A DNA stretch of 64,000 bases from Bacillus bingmayongensis (GTDB taxonomy: Bacteria; Bacillota; Bacilli; Bacillales; Bacillaceae_G). The translations under genes were made by a program, and so were the position numbers. The notes below the pieces were generated by a model. That model saw only the letters and a program-made list of their open reading frames with translations. It ran no database searches and was not told the DNA's origin. Positions 36,329-45,181 of this stretch are shown here, piece after piece. How positions within the stretch are numbered: the first letter of the stretch is position 1; each line of letters begins with the position of its first letter. The stretch lies in NCBI RefSeq assembly GCF_000299035.1, contig NZ_JH921517.1:919317-983316 (forward strand), in the 5' to 3' direction.

Positions 36329-36472
36329 ATGCCGTTTTTAGGAAGCGTGTATCAAATATTTGGATTATATCCAGAGATTTATCATGCGATGATTTCGATG
36401 GAAATGCAGGAAGAAGAATTACGTAATGAGCATGTGGAAAAGAGCGATGTGGAAATAGAAATGGAAGATTAA
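36329..36472 (+). CDS. Small acidic protein after the tubulin-like gene (47 aa)
   Basis: ATG at 36329 with AAGAGGGG upstream; an in-frame ATG at 36296 lacks a site. The product begins MPFLGSVYQIFGLYPEIYH and ends in a very acidic helix (EEELRNEHVEKSDVEIEMED). It lies 57 bp after the tubulin-like stop and shares its terminator, so it is likely the third gene of that operon. An acidic tail could bind the basic parts of a filament protein, but that is speculation. Confidence 0.6.
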   Translation: MPFLGSVYQIFGLYPEIYHAMISMEMQEEELRNEHVEKSDVEIEMED

Positions 36473-36506
36473 AAAAGCCATGCAGATTTCATCTGCATGG
36501 CTTTTT
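36472..36506. terminator. Bidirectional terminator
   Basis: 16-bp perfect stem (core AAGCCATGCAGAT / ATCTGCATGGCTT), 3-base loop, between the 47-residue gene and brnQ, which converge. Confidence 0.9.
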
Positions 36507-37851
36507 AATGATTTGTTTTCGGGGAACTAGTAATGTATTTCATCCGGAATATATAAATGAAATAACCGATACATCCCCCAATAATTGCAGGACAAATCCA
36601 GCCTAAACCTGCATCGTATAAAGGAAGAATTTTAGAAAAAGTAACATTGATTACTTGAATAGGTATATTTGCTGCATTTAGTCCATCGAACAAACTAACG
36701 ACAAAAGTTAGGAATAAGCTCCATTGATATACCTCTGTTCGTCCTTTAAAGATAGGGTGTAAAAATGTTAATACAATGAGCATAATTGCCAGTGGATATA
36801 TTGCTGTAAGTACTGGTACAGAAATCGCAATTAATTCCGTTAATCCAAGGTTTGCAATAAATGTGCTAAAAACAGAAAGCATAACAGCAAATGTTTTATA
36901 AGATATTTTCGGGAATACTTTATGGAAGTATGAAGAGCATGATGTTACAAGCCCAACACTTGTTGTTAAGCAGGCGACAGTAATCATTAAGCCTAATAAT
37001 AAGTTCCCCAAAGAACTAAAATAATAATTAGCTACTTTTGCTAATACTTCACCGCCATTTGTTAGATGTCCTAGTTTAGACACGCTAGCGGCTCCCATAT
37101 AAGAGAGAGAAGTATAGACAATCGTTAATACAATTGCCGCAATACCAGCAGCTTTTGCGCAAACGCTCACTATTTCTTTTTTATCATAAGTACCCTTCTC
37201 TTTTATAGCATTGATAATAATAATGCCAAATACAAAAGATGCAAGTGTATCCATTGTTAAGTAACCTTCTTGGAAACCTTTAAAAAAAGAATTGTTCACA
37301 AATTCTTTTGCAGGTGCCTGAATAGGACCGATTGGTTGAACAAACGCTGCAACTACTAAAATCCCGATGAATGTAAGTTTGATAGGTGTTAAAAGTTTTC
37401 CAACAACATCTACAATTTTCGTTGGATTAAAGGAGAACCAACATGTAATACTAAAGAAAATGATTGTGAAAATAAGTAATGCAATCGTTTCTGTGCCGTT
37501 AGATAAAAATGGTTTTACACCTATTTCAAAAGAAACACTTCCAGCTCTAGGGAGTGCAAATAACGGGCCGATTGCTAAATAAAGAATAAAGGTGTACACA
37601 GTACTGAACCAAGGGTGAACACGATTCGCTAATGTTTGTAAATCATCGCTACCAGAAATGCCAAATGCTAGAACTCCTAATAAAGGAAGACCTACTCCTG
37701 TAATTAGAAATCCAGCAGTAGCCATCCACACATTATGCCCAGCTGCTTGTCCTAACATAGCTGGGAAAATTAAATTTCCAGCACCAAAAAACAGTGCAAA
37801 TAACATAAGACCGATTACAAGAACACGAGAAAAGGGTGCTTTATTTGCCAA
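36505..37851 (-). CDS. brnQ: Branched-chain amino acid transporter BrnQ
   Basis: Sodium-coupled importer of leucine, isoleucine and valine (LIVCS family), 448 residues, 12 membrane spans. The N-terminal FALFFGAGNLIFPAMLG block is the family signature. ATG at 37851 is preceded by GGAGG. A CodY-like site lies upstream, which fits the known CodY control of such genes in Bacillus. A bidirectional terminator covers its 3' end. Confidence 0.93.
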   Translation of the reverse strand: MANKAPFSRVLVIGLMLFALFFGAGNLIFPAMLGQAAGHNVWMATAGFLITGVGLPLLGVLAFGISGSDDLQTLANRVHPWFSTVYTFILYLAIGPLFALPRAGSVSFEIGVKPFLSNGTETIALLIFTIIFFSITCWFSFNPTKIVDVVGKLLTPIKLTFIGILVVAAFVQPIGPIQAPAKEFVNNSFFKGFQEGYLTMDTLASFVFGIIIINAIKEKGTYDKKEIVSVCAKAAGIAAIVLTIVYTSLSYMGAASVSKLGHLTNGGEVLAKVANYYFSSLGNLLLGLMITVACLTTSVGLVTSCSSYFHKVFPKISYKTFAVMLSVFSTFIANLGLTELIAISVPVLTAIYPLAIMLIVLTFLHPIFKGRTEVYQWSLFLTFVVSLFDGLNAANIPIQVINVTFSKILPLYDAGLGWICPAIIGGCIGYFIYIFRMKYITSSPKTNH

Positions 37852-37901
37852 CTTAAAACCTCCATTGAAATAATTCTTAAAAATACCATAATATCACATA
37901 G

Positions 37902-37916
37902 AAAATTCTGAATTTT
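37902..37916. promoter_or_regulatory. Possible CodY site upstream of brnQ
   Basis: AAAATTCTGAATTTT matches the CodY 15-mer AATTTTCWGAAAATT at 11 of 15 positions with symmetric mismatches. It lies 50 bp upstream of the brnQ start. The rest of the 37852-38512 gap is AT-rich and holds no gene. A TTGACA / ATAAAT pair at 38272 and 38295 could serve the next gene. Confidence 0.4.
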
Positions 37917-38512
37917 AAAATTGTTATATTCACAACGTTTTTAATTATACTAATATGAATTTTATATAGCAACAAAAAATTTATTATTTTGAATTAATAA
38001 TAAAGAATAAATTTATGATTTGAAACTTAAATCATGCAAATAATAGAGTTAAGATACAATCAAGTGACTATTGTTTTTATTTCACAAAAATAATTTTATT
38101 TATGAGATAGTTGAATGCATATGTATCTTGTAGGGGAGAGTGAATGAAGTTTTAATATTAGAAAAATAAATCAAGAGATATACCTGGTGATGATTGGAAT
38201 TTAAAGATTTAGTTTGTGAAATAATACTCTTTGTTACATAATTATCCATTAGAAAATGAGTGGTCTTATTATTGACAATTGAATTAATTATATGATAAAT
38301 TCAATCCTGTTTCGTAGTGATGCATCATTTGAAAGAATATCATATAGATAATTTTTAATGTATATTTTAAATTTTCTGTATTTTTAAAAACATCAAGTTT
38401 AGAAAAAAGTAAAATTTATAGTTATTGAAAAATAATAATTATAAAAACTCGAAAACGGAATAGAAGAGGTTGTACTTAGTAAGGGATTATATTGAAAACG
38501 AGGTTTTTACTA

Positions 38513-39895
38513 ATGAGTCTACTAATTAAAAAGGAAATGAATGAAGAAAAGAAAAGAGTATTGAACCAAACGTTAGGAGCATTTGACTTAACTCTTTTAG
38601 GAATCGGGGCAATTATTGGAACTGGTATTTTTGTATTAACAGGTATTGTGGCAGCGAAACATGCTGGCCCAGCAATTGTTCTATCTTTCGTATTGGCTGC
38701 AATCGTTTGTGCCTGCGTGGCATTTTGTTATGCTGAATTTGCTTCTACTGTTCCAGTATCCGGTAGTGTATATTCTTACACATATATTACGTTAGGAGAA
38801 ATTTTTGCTTTTATAGTTGGTTGGTGTGTCATGTTAGAGTATTTATTAGCAACCTCTGCGGTAGCAGCTGGATGGTCCGCTTATTTTCAATCATTACTTT
38901 TAGGATTTCATATTAAGATTCCTGCTCTTTTTGCTTCGGCACCGGGCATGGGAAAAGGTGGAATCATTGATTTACCTGCAGTTTTTATTATTTTAGTTGT
39001 TACATTTTTATTAAGTCGTGGTGCGAAAGAAAGTGCCCGTATTAACAATATAATGGTTATTATTAAAATTGCAGTTATTTTAGGGTTTATTATTGTAGGT
39101 GGACAATATGTAAAACCAGAGAACTGGCAACCATTTCTTCCGTTTGGATTTCACGGTGTTATTGGCGGGGCGGCTACTGTATTTTTTGCCTTTTTGGGTT
39201 TTGATGCAGTAGCTACAGCAGCTGAAGAAGTAAAACGCCCGCAACGCAATGTCCCAATCGGTCTTCTTGTATCGTTATGTATCTGTACAATTCTTTATAT
39301 TGGTGTTTCGTTTATTTTAACAGGAATGATACCATTTACTGAATTGAATGTAGCTGATCCAGTTGCATATGCATTACGTGCTGTAGGAGAGGAGAAAATT
39401 GCAGGTTTGTTATCAGTAGGAGCCATTGCTGGTTTAACTACAGTTCTTTTAGTAGCGATGTTTGCTTTTATACGGGTATCTTATTCAATGAGTCGCGATG
39501 GATTACTTCCAAAGAAGCTTTCAAGTGTGCATAAACGTTTTCAAACACCATTCCTTAATACATGGATTACAGGAATTCTCGCAGCACTTTTAGCTGGACT
39601 TGTAGATTTGAATTTATTGGCGAATTTAGTGAATATGGGAACGATAACAGCTTTTATATTTGTATCTATTGCTGTAATTGTACTGCGTAAAACAAAACCA
39701 AATATTAAAAGACCATTTCGTGCACCATTGGTTCCTTTTTTACCAATAATGTCAATAATAAGTTGTATGTATTTAGCTTTAAACCTTTCTCAAGTAACTT
39801 TAATCAGTTTTATGGTTTGGATTATGATAGGTATTTTCGTTTATTTTGTGTATGCTAAAAAACATAGCAATATAAGAAAAGGAAATAGCGCATAA
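38513..39895 (+). CDS. YfnA-like amino acid permease (APC family)
   Basis: 460 residues, 12 spans. ATG at 38513 has a GAGG site; a TTG at 38492 in frame has none. The N-terminal LTLLGIGAIIGTGIFVLTG is the APC signature; AFCYAEFASTVPVSGSVYSY and FFAFLGFDAVATAAEEVKRPQ follow. It is very close, block by block, to B. subtilis YfnA, a cationic amino acid transporter-type permease of 461 residues. Substrate is not shown by sequence. A long, 4-600 bp non-coding upstream region is unusual and could carry a leader; I see no T-box motifs in it. Confidence 0.9.
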   Translation: MSLLIKKEMNEEKKRVLNQTLGAFDLTLLGIGAIIGTGIFVLTGIVAAKHAGPAIVLSFVLAAIVCACVAFCYAEFASTVPVSGSVYSYTYITLGEIFAFIVGWCVMLEYLLATSAVAAGWSAYFQSLLLGFHIKIPALFASAPGMGKGGIIDLPAVFIILVVTFLLSRGAKESARINNIMVIIKIAVILGFIIVGGQYVKPENWQPFLPFGFHGVIGGAATVFFAFLGFDAVATAAEEVKRPQRNVPIGLLVSLCICTILYIGVSFILTGMIPFTELNVADPVAYALRAVGEEKIAGLLSVGAIAGLTTVLLVAMFAFIRVSYSMSRDGLLPKKLSSVHKRFQTPFLNTWITGILAALLAGLVDLNLLANLVNMGTITAFIFVSIAVIVLRKTKPNIKRPFRAPLVPFLPIMSIISCMYLALNLSQVTLISFMVWIMIGIFVYFVYAKKHSNIRKGNSA

Positions 39896-39943
39896 AGTGT
39901 AACAATCATCCTCTAAGACTGGTTGTTAGCTCTCATCAATTTT

Positions 39944-39973
39944 AGTTTTTACTGTACGCGAATAGTGGGATAA
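39944..39973 (-). repeat. bcr1 remnant
   Basis: Only the end of a reverse bcr1 copy is left: TTTTTACTG--CGC-AATAG--GGATAA. Inferred by comparison with the copy at 20888-21045. Confidence 0.5.
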
Positions 39974-39988
39974 GTAATTGAAATAACA

Positions 39989-40050
39989 GCTGTAGGCTGA
40001 AAAGATAACTTGTTTACAAGTTATCTTTTCAGCCTACAGCGATTTTTTAT
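39989..40050 (+). terminator. Very long perfect hairpin terminator
   Basis: 25-bp perfect stem (39989-40013 with 40016-40040, outer part GCTGTAGGCTG / CAGCCTACAGC) and a 2-base loop, then GATTTTTTATTT. It would end the permease transcript. The length and perfection are well beyond the other terminators here. Confidence 0.8.
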
Positions 40051-40122
40051 TTGTATAAAAATAAAATTGCTATTATTGTAGAAAGGATTAAATGGAAAAA
40101 GAAAGCGATGTGAGAATTAATA

Positions 40123-40377
40123 ATGTTCGTAAAATGTATGTATATAATATGTATTAGTGTTATTGCTTTTTCGATGGTGGGGCTTGATAAACGTAAAGCA
40201 GTGAAAAAACAATGGCGTACCCCTGAGAGTACATTGTTTTTAGTGTCTGCAGCAGGAGGAGCAATTGGAACGTGGATTGGAATGTATGTTTTTCACCATA
40301 AAACTCATAAAAATAAATTTAAAATGGGTATACCACTTCTTGTTGCTATAACTTCATATGCTATATGGGTGATTTAG
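40123..40377 (+). CDS. DUF1294 family small membrane protein
   Basis: 84 residues with two to three spans and the central GLDKRKAVKKQWRTPESTL motif, which marks DUF1294 (YsdA-like) proteins: a D-K-x-A-A-x-x-x-x-x-R-x-x-E pattern. Also GGAIGTWIGM in the second span. Function of the family is unknown. The ribosome site is weak (GTGAGAATT). It lies alone, after the long hairpin and 220 bp before rarD; that gap has no gene. Confidence 0.8.
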   Translation: MFVKCMYIICISVIAFSMVGLDKRKAVKKQWRTPESTLFLVSAAGGAIGTWIGMYVFHHKTHKNKFKMGIPLLVAITSYAIWVI

Positions 40378-40599
40378 GTTTAGTTGATTAATTAGAGTGG
40401 ATGCTACAAATTAGGTTTCTATGAGGATTCTAAAAGGAATTTAGCTGTTTTTACTAGGTTCTAAAGTATGTAATATAAAAATAATTAAGTTTTTTGGAAA
40501 GGGAATTATATTGTCGAAAAAGTTAGGGAGAGAATATTTGTAAAGATTTAAAGATACACCTTATAATGAAGAGAAAAAGAGAAGAGGAGAACAAGGAAG

Positions 40600-41541
40600 A
40601 TGGAGAGTCAAACAGCACTGCAAAGAAAAGGGATATTATATGCGGCTGGTGCTTATATGATGTGGGGAGTTCTTCCTGTTTACTGGAAATGGGTGGGGGA
40701 AGTTCCTGCAGAAGAAATATTAGCACATCGTATTGTTTGGGCGTTTGTTTTTATGTTACTGATTTTGGGGATATCAAAGCGATTGGGGAAATTTTTTAGT
40801 GAACTTGTGAGCCTTTTTAAACGACCTAAATTATTCATCTCGTTAACAATTGCTTCCATTTTAATTAGTGGGAATTGGTTTGTGTACATATGGGCTGTAA
40901 ATCAGAATCATATCATTGAAGCGAGTCTTGGTTATTATATTAATCCACTTGTAAGTATTTTACTTGGTACAGTTTTTTTGAAAGAAAAACTTAACTTTTG
41001 GCAATATGTTGCAGTTGGTTTAGCAGGAATAGGTGTTATTATTTTAACGTTTCGATATGGTTCGATTCCGTGGATTGCTCTTTCACTGGCGTTTACATTT
41101 GGATTATATGGGTTAACAAAAAAATTACTGAATTATGATGCAATGTTAGGTCTTACGATGGAAACAATGATTGTGACGCCACTTGCAGTTATTTACTTGA
41201 TTATGACTGGTGAGCATGGTTTTGGTTCATTTGGTTCTATTTCAAGTGCTTCAACGTTACTGTTAATGGGAGCAGGGATTGTGACGGCATTGCCGCTTTT
41301 TTATTTTGCAAAAGGAGCACAACTTATCCCGCTCTATATGATCGGTTTTTTACAATATATTGCACCGACCATCAATCTAATTTTAGGTGTATTTATTTTC
41401 CATGAGCATTTTACATCGGCTCATACGACAGCATTTTTCTTTATTTGGATTGCATTATTAGTATTTTCAATGGCAAAAACAAAGTTTTTACTACGGAAGC
41501 AACCTAAATTTCTTAAAAATAAATCAGCAAAAGTATCATAA
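40600..41541 (+). CDS. rarD: RarD-type EamA transporter
   Basis: 313-residue drug/metabolite transporter with ten spans in two EamA repeats. GILYAAGAYMMWGVLPVYWKW near the N-terminus, NWFVYIWAVNQNHIIEASLGYYINPL and IGFLQYIAPTINLILGVF are RarD blocks. The family was named for chloramphenicol sensitivity, but the true substrate is not established. Start at ATG 40600 with AGGAAG just upstream. Followed by its own terminator. Confidence 0.9.
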   Translation: MESQTALQRKGILYAAGAYMMWGVLPVYWKWVGEVPAEEILAHRIVWAFVFMLLILGISKRLGKFFSELVSLFKRPKLFISLTIASILISGNWFVYIWAVNQNHIIEASLGYYINPLVSILLGTVFLKEKLNFWQYVAVGLAGIGVIILTFRYGSIPWIALSLAFTFGLYGLTKKLLNYDAMLGLTMETMIVTPLAVIYLIMTGEHGFGSFGSISSASTLLLMGAGIVTALPLFYFAKGAQLIPLYMIGFLQYIAPTINLILGVFIFHEHFTSAHTTAFFFIWIALLVFSMAKTKFLLRKQPKFLKNKSAKVS

Positions 41542-41566
41542 AGCGTAGTATTTTCTACGCTTTTTT
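41540..41566 (+). terminator. Terminator after rarD
   Basis: Stem AAAGCGTAG / CTACGCTTT with a 6-base loop and T run; overlaps the stop codon. Confidence 0.85.
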
Positions 41567-41618
41567 CTTTATACTTATAGTATAGAATTTCCATTACAGT
41601 CAGTAGGGAGCTGAAAAT

Positions 41619-42044
41619 ATGGAAACAATTTTACATAATGATCCACTTATGGCGGCTGTACTTGCCTGGTTTTTGGCACAGTTAACGAAAGTCATTTTTA
41701 AATTAGTAAAGATGAGAGAATTTGATTTTGCACAGTTTTTTGCTTCTGGTGGAATGCCAAGCTCTCATTCTTCAACGGTTACAGCGTTAGCAACAGGTGT
41801 TGGAATGGTGGAAGGGATAACGAGTGCAGTATTTGCTGTCGCGACTATTTTTGCCATTATTGTCATGTATGATGCTTCAGGGGTAAGGCTTGCAGTAAGT
41901 AAGCAGGCAAAGATTTTAAATGATTTTTTTCACGGTAGACAAACGGAATATAAAAAATTAAATGAACTTGTCGGACATACACCTTATCAAGTTGTTGTTG
42001 GAGCTATTTTAGGAATTGTGGTTGGAATTGGATATTGTTTATGA
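41619..42044 (+). CDS. YuiD-like divergent PAP2 family protein
   Basis: 141 residues, about four spans. GGMPSSHSSTVTALATG carries the Ser-Ser-His of the PAP2 phosphatase core, and MYDASGVRLAVSKQAKILN is typical of the DUF212 group (B. subtilis YuiD). The full set of PAP2 catalytic motifs is not present, so catalysis is uncertain. AGGGAG lies upstream of the ATG at 41619. It is followed after 101 bp by the sporulenol synthase gene. Confidence 0.88.
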   Translation: METILHNDPLMAAVLAWFLAQLTKVIFKLVKMREFDFAQFFASGGMPSSHSSTVTALATGVGMVEGITSAVFAVATIFAIIVMYDASGVRLAVSKQAKILNDFFHGRQTEYKKLNELVGHTPYQVVVGAILGIVVGIGYCL

Positions 42045-42145
42045 GCAGAACGTGTATCTTTACATGTTCTGCTTTTATTTGTTTTACACATAATTGTTTA
42101 TCAAACGGAATATCGTATACGGATTTAGAAAGGGAGGTGAAGAGA

Positions 42146-44005
42146 GTGTTATTATATGAAAAAGTGTGTGAGGAAGTTAATCGGAAAATTACTGCACTGC
42201 AAATCATGCAACAGCAAGACGGAACATGGCGGTTTTGTTTTGAGGGATCACCATTAACAGATTGCCATATGATTTTTTTACTCAGATTATTAGGTCAAGA
42301 TAAAGAAATAGAGCCATTTGTTGCAAGACTTGCATCTCTTCAAACAAATGAAGGAACTTGGAAGTTATACGAAGATGAGCCTGTTGGTAACTTGTCCACT
42401 ACAATTCAGGCATATGCGGCTTTACTTGCCTCTAGAAAGTATACGAAAGAAGATATAAATATGAAACGAGCTGAAGCCTTTATTCGTGAACGGGGTGGGA
42501 TCGCACGTGCTCACTTTATGACAAAGTTTTTATTAGCGCTTCACGGAGGATATGAATATCCCTCATTATTTCACTTTCCAACCCCAATCTTATTTTTACC
42601 CGAAGATTCCCCTCTCAGTATATTTGAGCTAAGTAGTTCTGCACGTATTCATCTAATTCCGATGATGATTTGTATGAATAAACGATTTGCCGTGTCAAAA
42701 ATCATACTTCCTAATTTAGATCATATTTCAGGAGGGAGTAAGACGCAGTGGTTCCGTGAAGAACGTTCCCCATTTTTTCAAACGTTACTTAGAGATGTGA
42801 AAAAATTTTTATCGTATCCTTTATCTCTACATCATAAAGGATATAAGGAAGCAGAGCGTTTTATGATCGAACGGATTGATACAAATGGAACCTTATACAG
42901 TTATGCGAGTGCTACATTTTATATGATTTATGCATTGCTTGCGCTTGGATATTCGATTCAGTCTCCGCTTATTTCAAATGCAGTATTAGGACTGAAATCT
43001 TATATATGGAATATGAACAAGGGGGTACATCTTCAAAATTCCCCATCTACAGTGTGGGACACAGCTTTATTAAGCTATTCGTTGCAAGAAGGGGGTGTAC
43101 CATATGATAATCAAATGATTCAAAAAACGACAGATTATTTACTACAAAAACAGCATAAAGAGAAAAAAGATTGGAGTGTGCATGCCCCATCACTTGACCC
43201 TGGAGGTTGGGGATTTTCAAATATTAATACGACAATTCCTGACATTGATGATACGACAGCTGCCCTGAGAGCGTTAGCACGAAGTCGAGAGGGAAATCAA
43301 AGAGTAGAAGAATCGTGGAAAAAGGGAATCGAATGGGTAAAGGGATTACAAAATAACGATGGAGGTTGGGGAGCTTTTGAAAGAGGTGTCACAAGTAGTT
43401 TTCTGACCCATTTCCCCCTTGATAACGCAGGTGATATGATTACAGATCCATCTACGCCAGATATTACAGGCAGAGTATTGGAGTTTTTTGGAACATATAC
43501 TCCGCATGAATTAAAAGATGATCAAAAAAATCGAGCAATCAGATGGTTAATAAATGCACAGGAGAAGAATGGATCGTGGTATGGAAAATGGGGTGTAAGT
43601 TATATATATGGTACTTGGGCAGCCCTCACAGGTTTATGCGCTGTAGGAGTTCCATTTAATCATCCCACTTTACAAAAAGCAGCTACATGGTTAGAGAGTA
43701 TTCAACATAGCGATGGAGGTTGGGGTGAATCTTGCAGGAGTAGTATAGAAAAGCACTATATTTCGTTACCTTTTAGTACACCATCACAAACAGCATGGGC
43801 ACTCGATGCACTTATTGCTTTTTACGATAAGGAAACGCCTGTTATTCGAAAAGGGATTTCTTATTTACTTTCACATCCAACTCGGAATCAAGATTATCCT
43901 ACAGGTATAGGATTACCAGATGGATTTTATATTCGCTACCATAGTTACCCTCATATATTTCCATTTCTTACTTTTGCACATTATGTCAAAAAATATATGA
44001 AATAA
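42146..44005 (+). CDS. sqhC: Sporulenol synthase (squalene-hopene cyclase family)
   Basis: Triterpene-type cyclase, 619 residues. The family acid motif DxDD reads PDIDDTTAAL near the middle. Repeated QW motifs include QNNDGGWGAFE, QEKNGSWYGKWG and QHSDGGWGES. Blocks such as NLSTTIQAYAALLAS, TLYSYASATFYMIY and GIGLPDGFYIRYHSYP agree closely with B. subtilis SqhC (632 residues), which cyclises tetraprenyl-beta-curcumene to sporulenol in sporulating cells. GTG at 42146 is selected because AGGGAGGTGA lies just before it; the longer frame overlaps yuiD. Confidence 0.9.
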   Translation: MLLYEKVCEEVNRKITALQIMQQQDGTWRFCFEGSPLTDCHMIFLLRLLGQDKEIEPFVARLASLQTNEGTWKLYEDEPVGNLSTTIQAYAALLASRKYTKEDINMKRAEAFIRERGGIARAHFMTKFLLALHGGYEYPSLFHFPTPILFLPEDSPLSIFELSSSARIHLIPMMICMNKRFAVSKIILPNLDHISGGSKTQWFREERSPFFQTLLRDVKKFLSYPLSLHHKGYKEAERFMIERIDTNGTLYSYASATFYMIYALLALGYSIQSPLISNAVLGLKSYIWNMNKGVHLQNSPSTVWDTALLSYSLQEGGVPYDNQMIQKTTDYLLQKQHKEKKDWSVHAPSLDPGGWGFSNINTTIPDIDDTTAALRALARSREGNQRVEESWKKGIEWVKGLQNNDGGWGAFERGVTSSFLTHFPLDNAGDMITDPSTPDITGRVLEFFGTYTPHELKDDQKNRAIRWLINAQEKNGSWYGKWGVSYIYGTWAALTGLCAVGVPFNHPTLQKAATWLESIQHSDGGWGESCRSSIEKHYISLPFSTPSQTAWALDALIAFYDKETPVIRKGISYLLSHPTRNQDYPTGIGLPDGFYIRYHSYPHIFPFLTFAHYVKKYMK

Positions 44006-44031
44006 ACCGAGAAATCATCTCGGTTTATTTC
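44004..44031 (+). terminator. Terminator after sqhC
   Basis: Stem AAACCGAGA / TCTCGGTTT with a 5-base loop; overlaps the stop codon. Confidence 0.8.
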
Positions 44032-44088
44032 ATTTTTTATGGGTAGTAGTAGGTCCCAATTGCAAAAGGATAAGGGCGAGATAGCACC

Positions 44089-44238
44089 TTATTTTTGTTC
44101 AGACTGGCGTTTTTGACGTGCATCGGCGGCGTCAGCACGTGCGTTTGCTTCTAAGTCATCGTGATCAGCGAGTTCACGAGAGAATTCTACATCGATGCCA
44201 TCAGAAGTTTTATTTCGTCCTAGGTTCTTTTTGTTCAT
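44089..44238 (-). CDS. YfhD-like small hydrophilic protein (49 aa)
   Basis: From ATG at 44238 (AAGGAG ten bases before) the product is 49 residues, starting MNKKNLGRNKTSDGIDVEFS and continuing ELADHDDLEANARADAADARQKRQ. It is strongly charged, without hydrophobic core. This is like YfhD-family proteins, which are often spore-associated in Bacillus; recognition is tentative. Confidence 0.65.
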   Translation of the reverse strand: MNKKNLGRNKTSDGIDVEFSRELADHDDLEANARADAADARQKRQSEQK

Positions 44239-44370
44239 TCGACACAATCTCCTTGTGTTTATGCTATGTTGCAAGTTTAGTTTGACACAAATAGACTTTT
44301 TTATACAAAAAGGATTTAGAAAGCGCAGAGCCGAAATATACAGTATAAGTAATAGAAATGGGGGAGAGTA

Positions 44371-45111
44371 ATGGACTTTTTAAATGGGAAAACAGCTGTC
44401 GTAACAGGAGCTGCACAAGGGATAGGGAAAGAAATTGCTTGTACTTTTGCAAAATTAGGTGCAAAGGTACTAATCAGTGATGTAAATGAAGAGAAATTAA
44501 AAGAAACAACCAATGAATTAGTATCACAAGGATATGAAGTAAGTTTATACACTTGTGATGTAAGTAATCAAAGTGAGGCAAAATCATTAATTGAATACGC
44601 ATTTCAAACATTTGGAGAATTACATATTTTAGTGAATAATGCAGGGATTACAAGAGATGCGATGTTACATAAAATGGAGAAAGCAGCCTGGGAACAAGTG
44701 CTGCAAGTGAATTTAACAGGTGTGTTTTATTGCATGCAACCAGCACTTCTTTATATGAGACAGCAGCAATATGGACGCATCATAAATATTTCCTCCATTA
44801 GCTGGCAAGGGAATATTGGTCAAGCGAATTATGCGGCGACGAAAGCAGGAGTTATTGGTTTAACAAAAACGGCGGCGAAAGAAGCTGGGGGATTTGGAAT
44901 TACTTGCAATGCAATTTGTCCAGGTTTCATGGATACAAATATGACAAAGACAATACCAGATAAAGTGAAAGAGAAGATGGTTGGTGCGATTCCAGTTGGA
45001 CGAATTGGAACACCACAAGATATTGCAAATGCAGCAGCCTTTTTAGCTTCAGAGTATGCTTCATATATTACAGGAGAGGTTCTAAATGTTAGTGGCGGGC
45101 TGCAAGTGTAA
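44371..45111 (+). CDS. FabG-like short-chain dehydrogenase/reductase
   Basis: 246 residues of the classical SDR fold. NAD(P) loop TGAAQGIGKEI, structural NNAG motif, catalytic Ser in NISSIS and the YAATKAG Tyr-Lys pair; PGFMDTNMT and the C-terminal ITGEVLNVSGG match 3-oxoacyl-ACP reductases (FabG). No fatty acid synthesis genes are near, so it may be a paralogue that reduces another 3-oxoacyl substrate. GGGGGAGA precedes the ATG. Confidence 0.85.
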   Translation: MDFLNGKTAVVTGAAQGIGKEIACTFAKLGAKVLISDVNEEKLKETTNELVSQGYEVSLYTCDVSNQSEAKSLIEYAFQTFGELHILVNNAGITRDAMLHKMEKAAWEQVLQVNLTGVFYCMQPALLYMRQQQYGRIINISSISWQGNIGQANYAATKAGVIGLTKTAAKEAGGFGITCNAICPGFMDTNMTKTIPDKVKEKMVGAIPVGRIGTPQDIANAAAFLASEYASYITGEVLNVSGGLQV

Positions 45112-45147
45112 GGCAGGGGAATTGCTACTTTAATCTTTAAAATGTGG

Positions 45148-45180
45148 AAAGAGCCTGACTTCAAAAGCCAGGCTCTTTTA
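45148..45180. terminator. Bidirectional terminator fabG-like / aldehyde dehydrogenase
   Basis: Stem AAAGAGCCTG / CAGGCTCTTT with 11-base loop between convergent genes. Confidence 0.85.
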
Positions 45181-45181
45181 G

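Noticed and set aside
37852-38512. T-box or other amino-acid riboswitch before the YfnA-like gene
   Set aside because: No AGGGTGGNACCGCG-type T-box core or terminator/antiterminator pair was found; only AT-rich sequence.
40092-40157. 21-codon frame before the DUF1294 gene
   Set aside because: Has an AAAGGA-like site, but its product is plain and it runs out of frame into the gene; too weak to call.
42035-42145. Longer sqhC frame overlapping yuiD
   Set aside because: GTG at 42146 has AGGGAGGTGA just upstream and gives the length known for sporulenol synthase.
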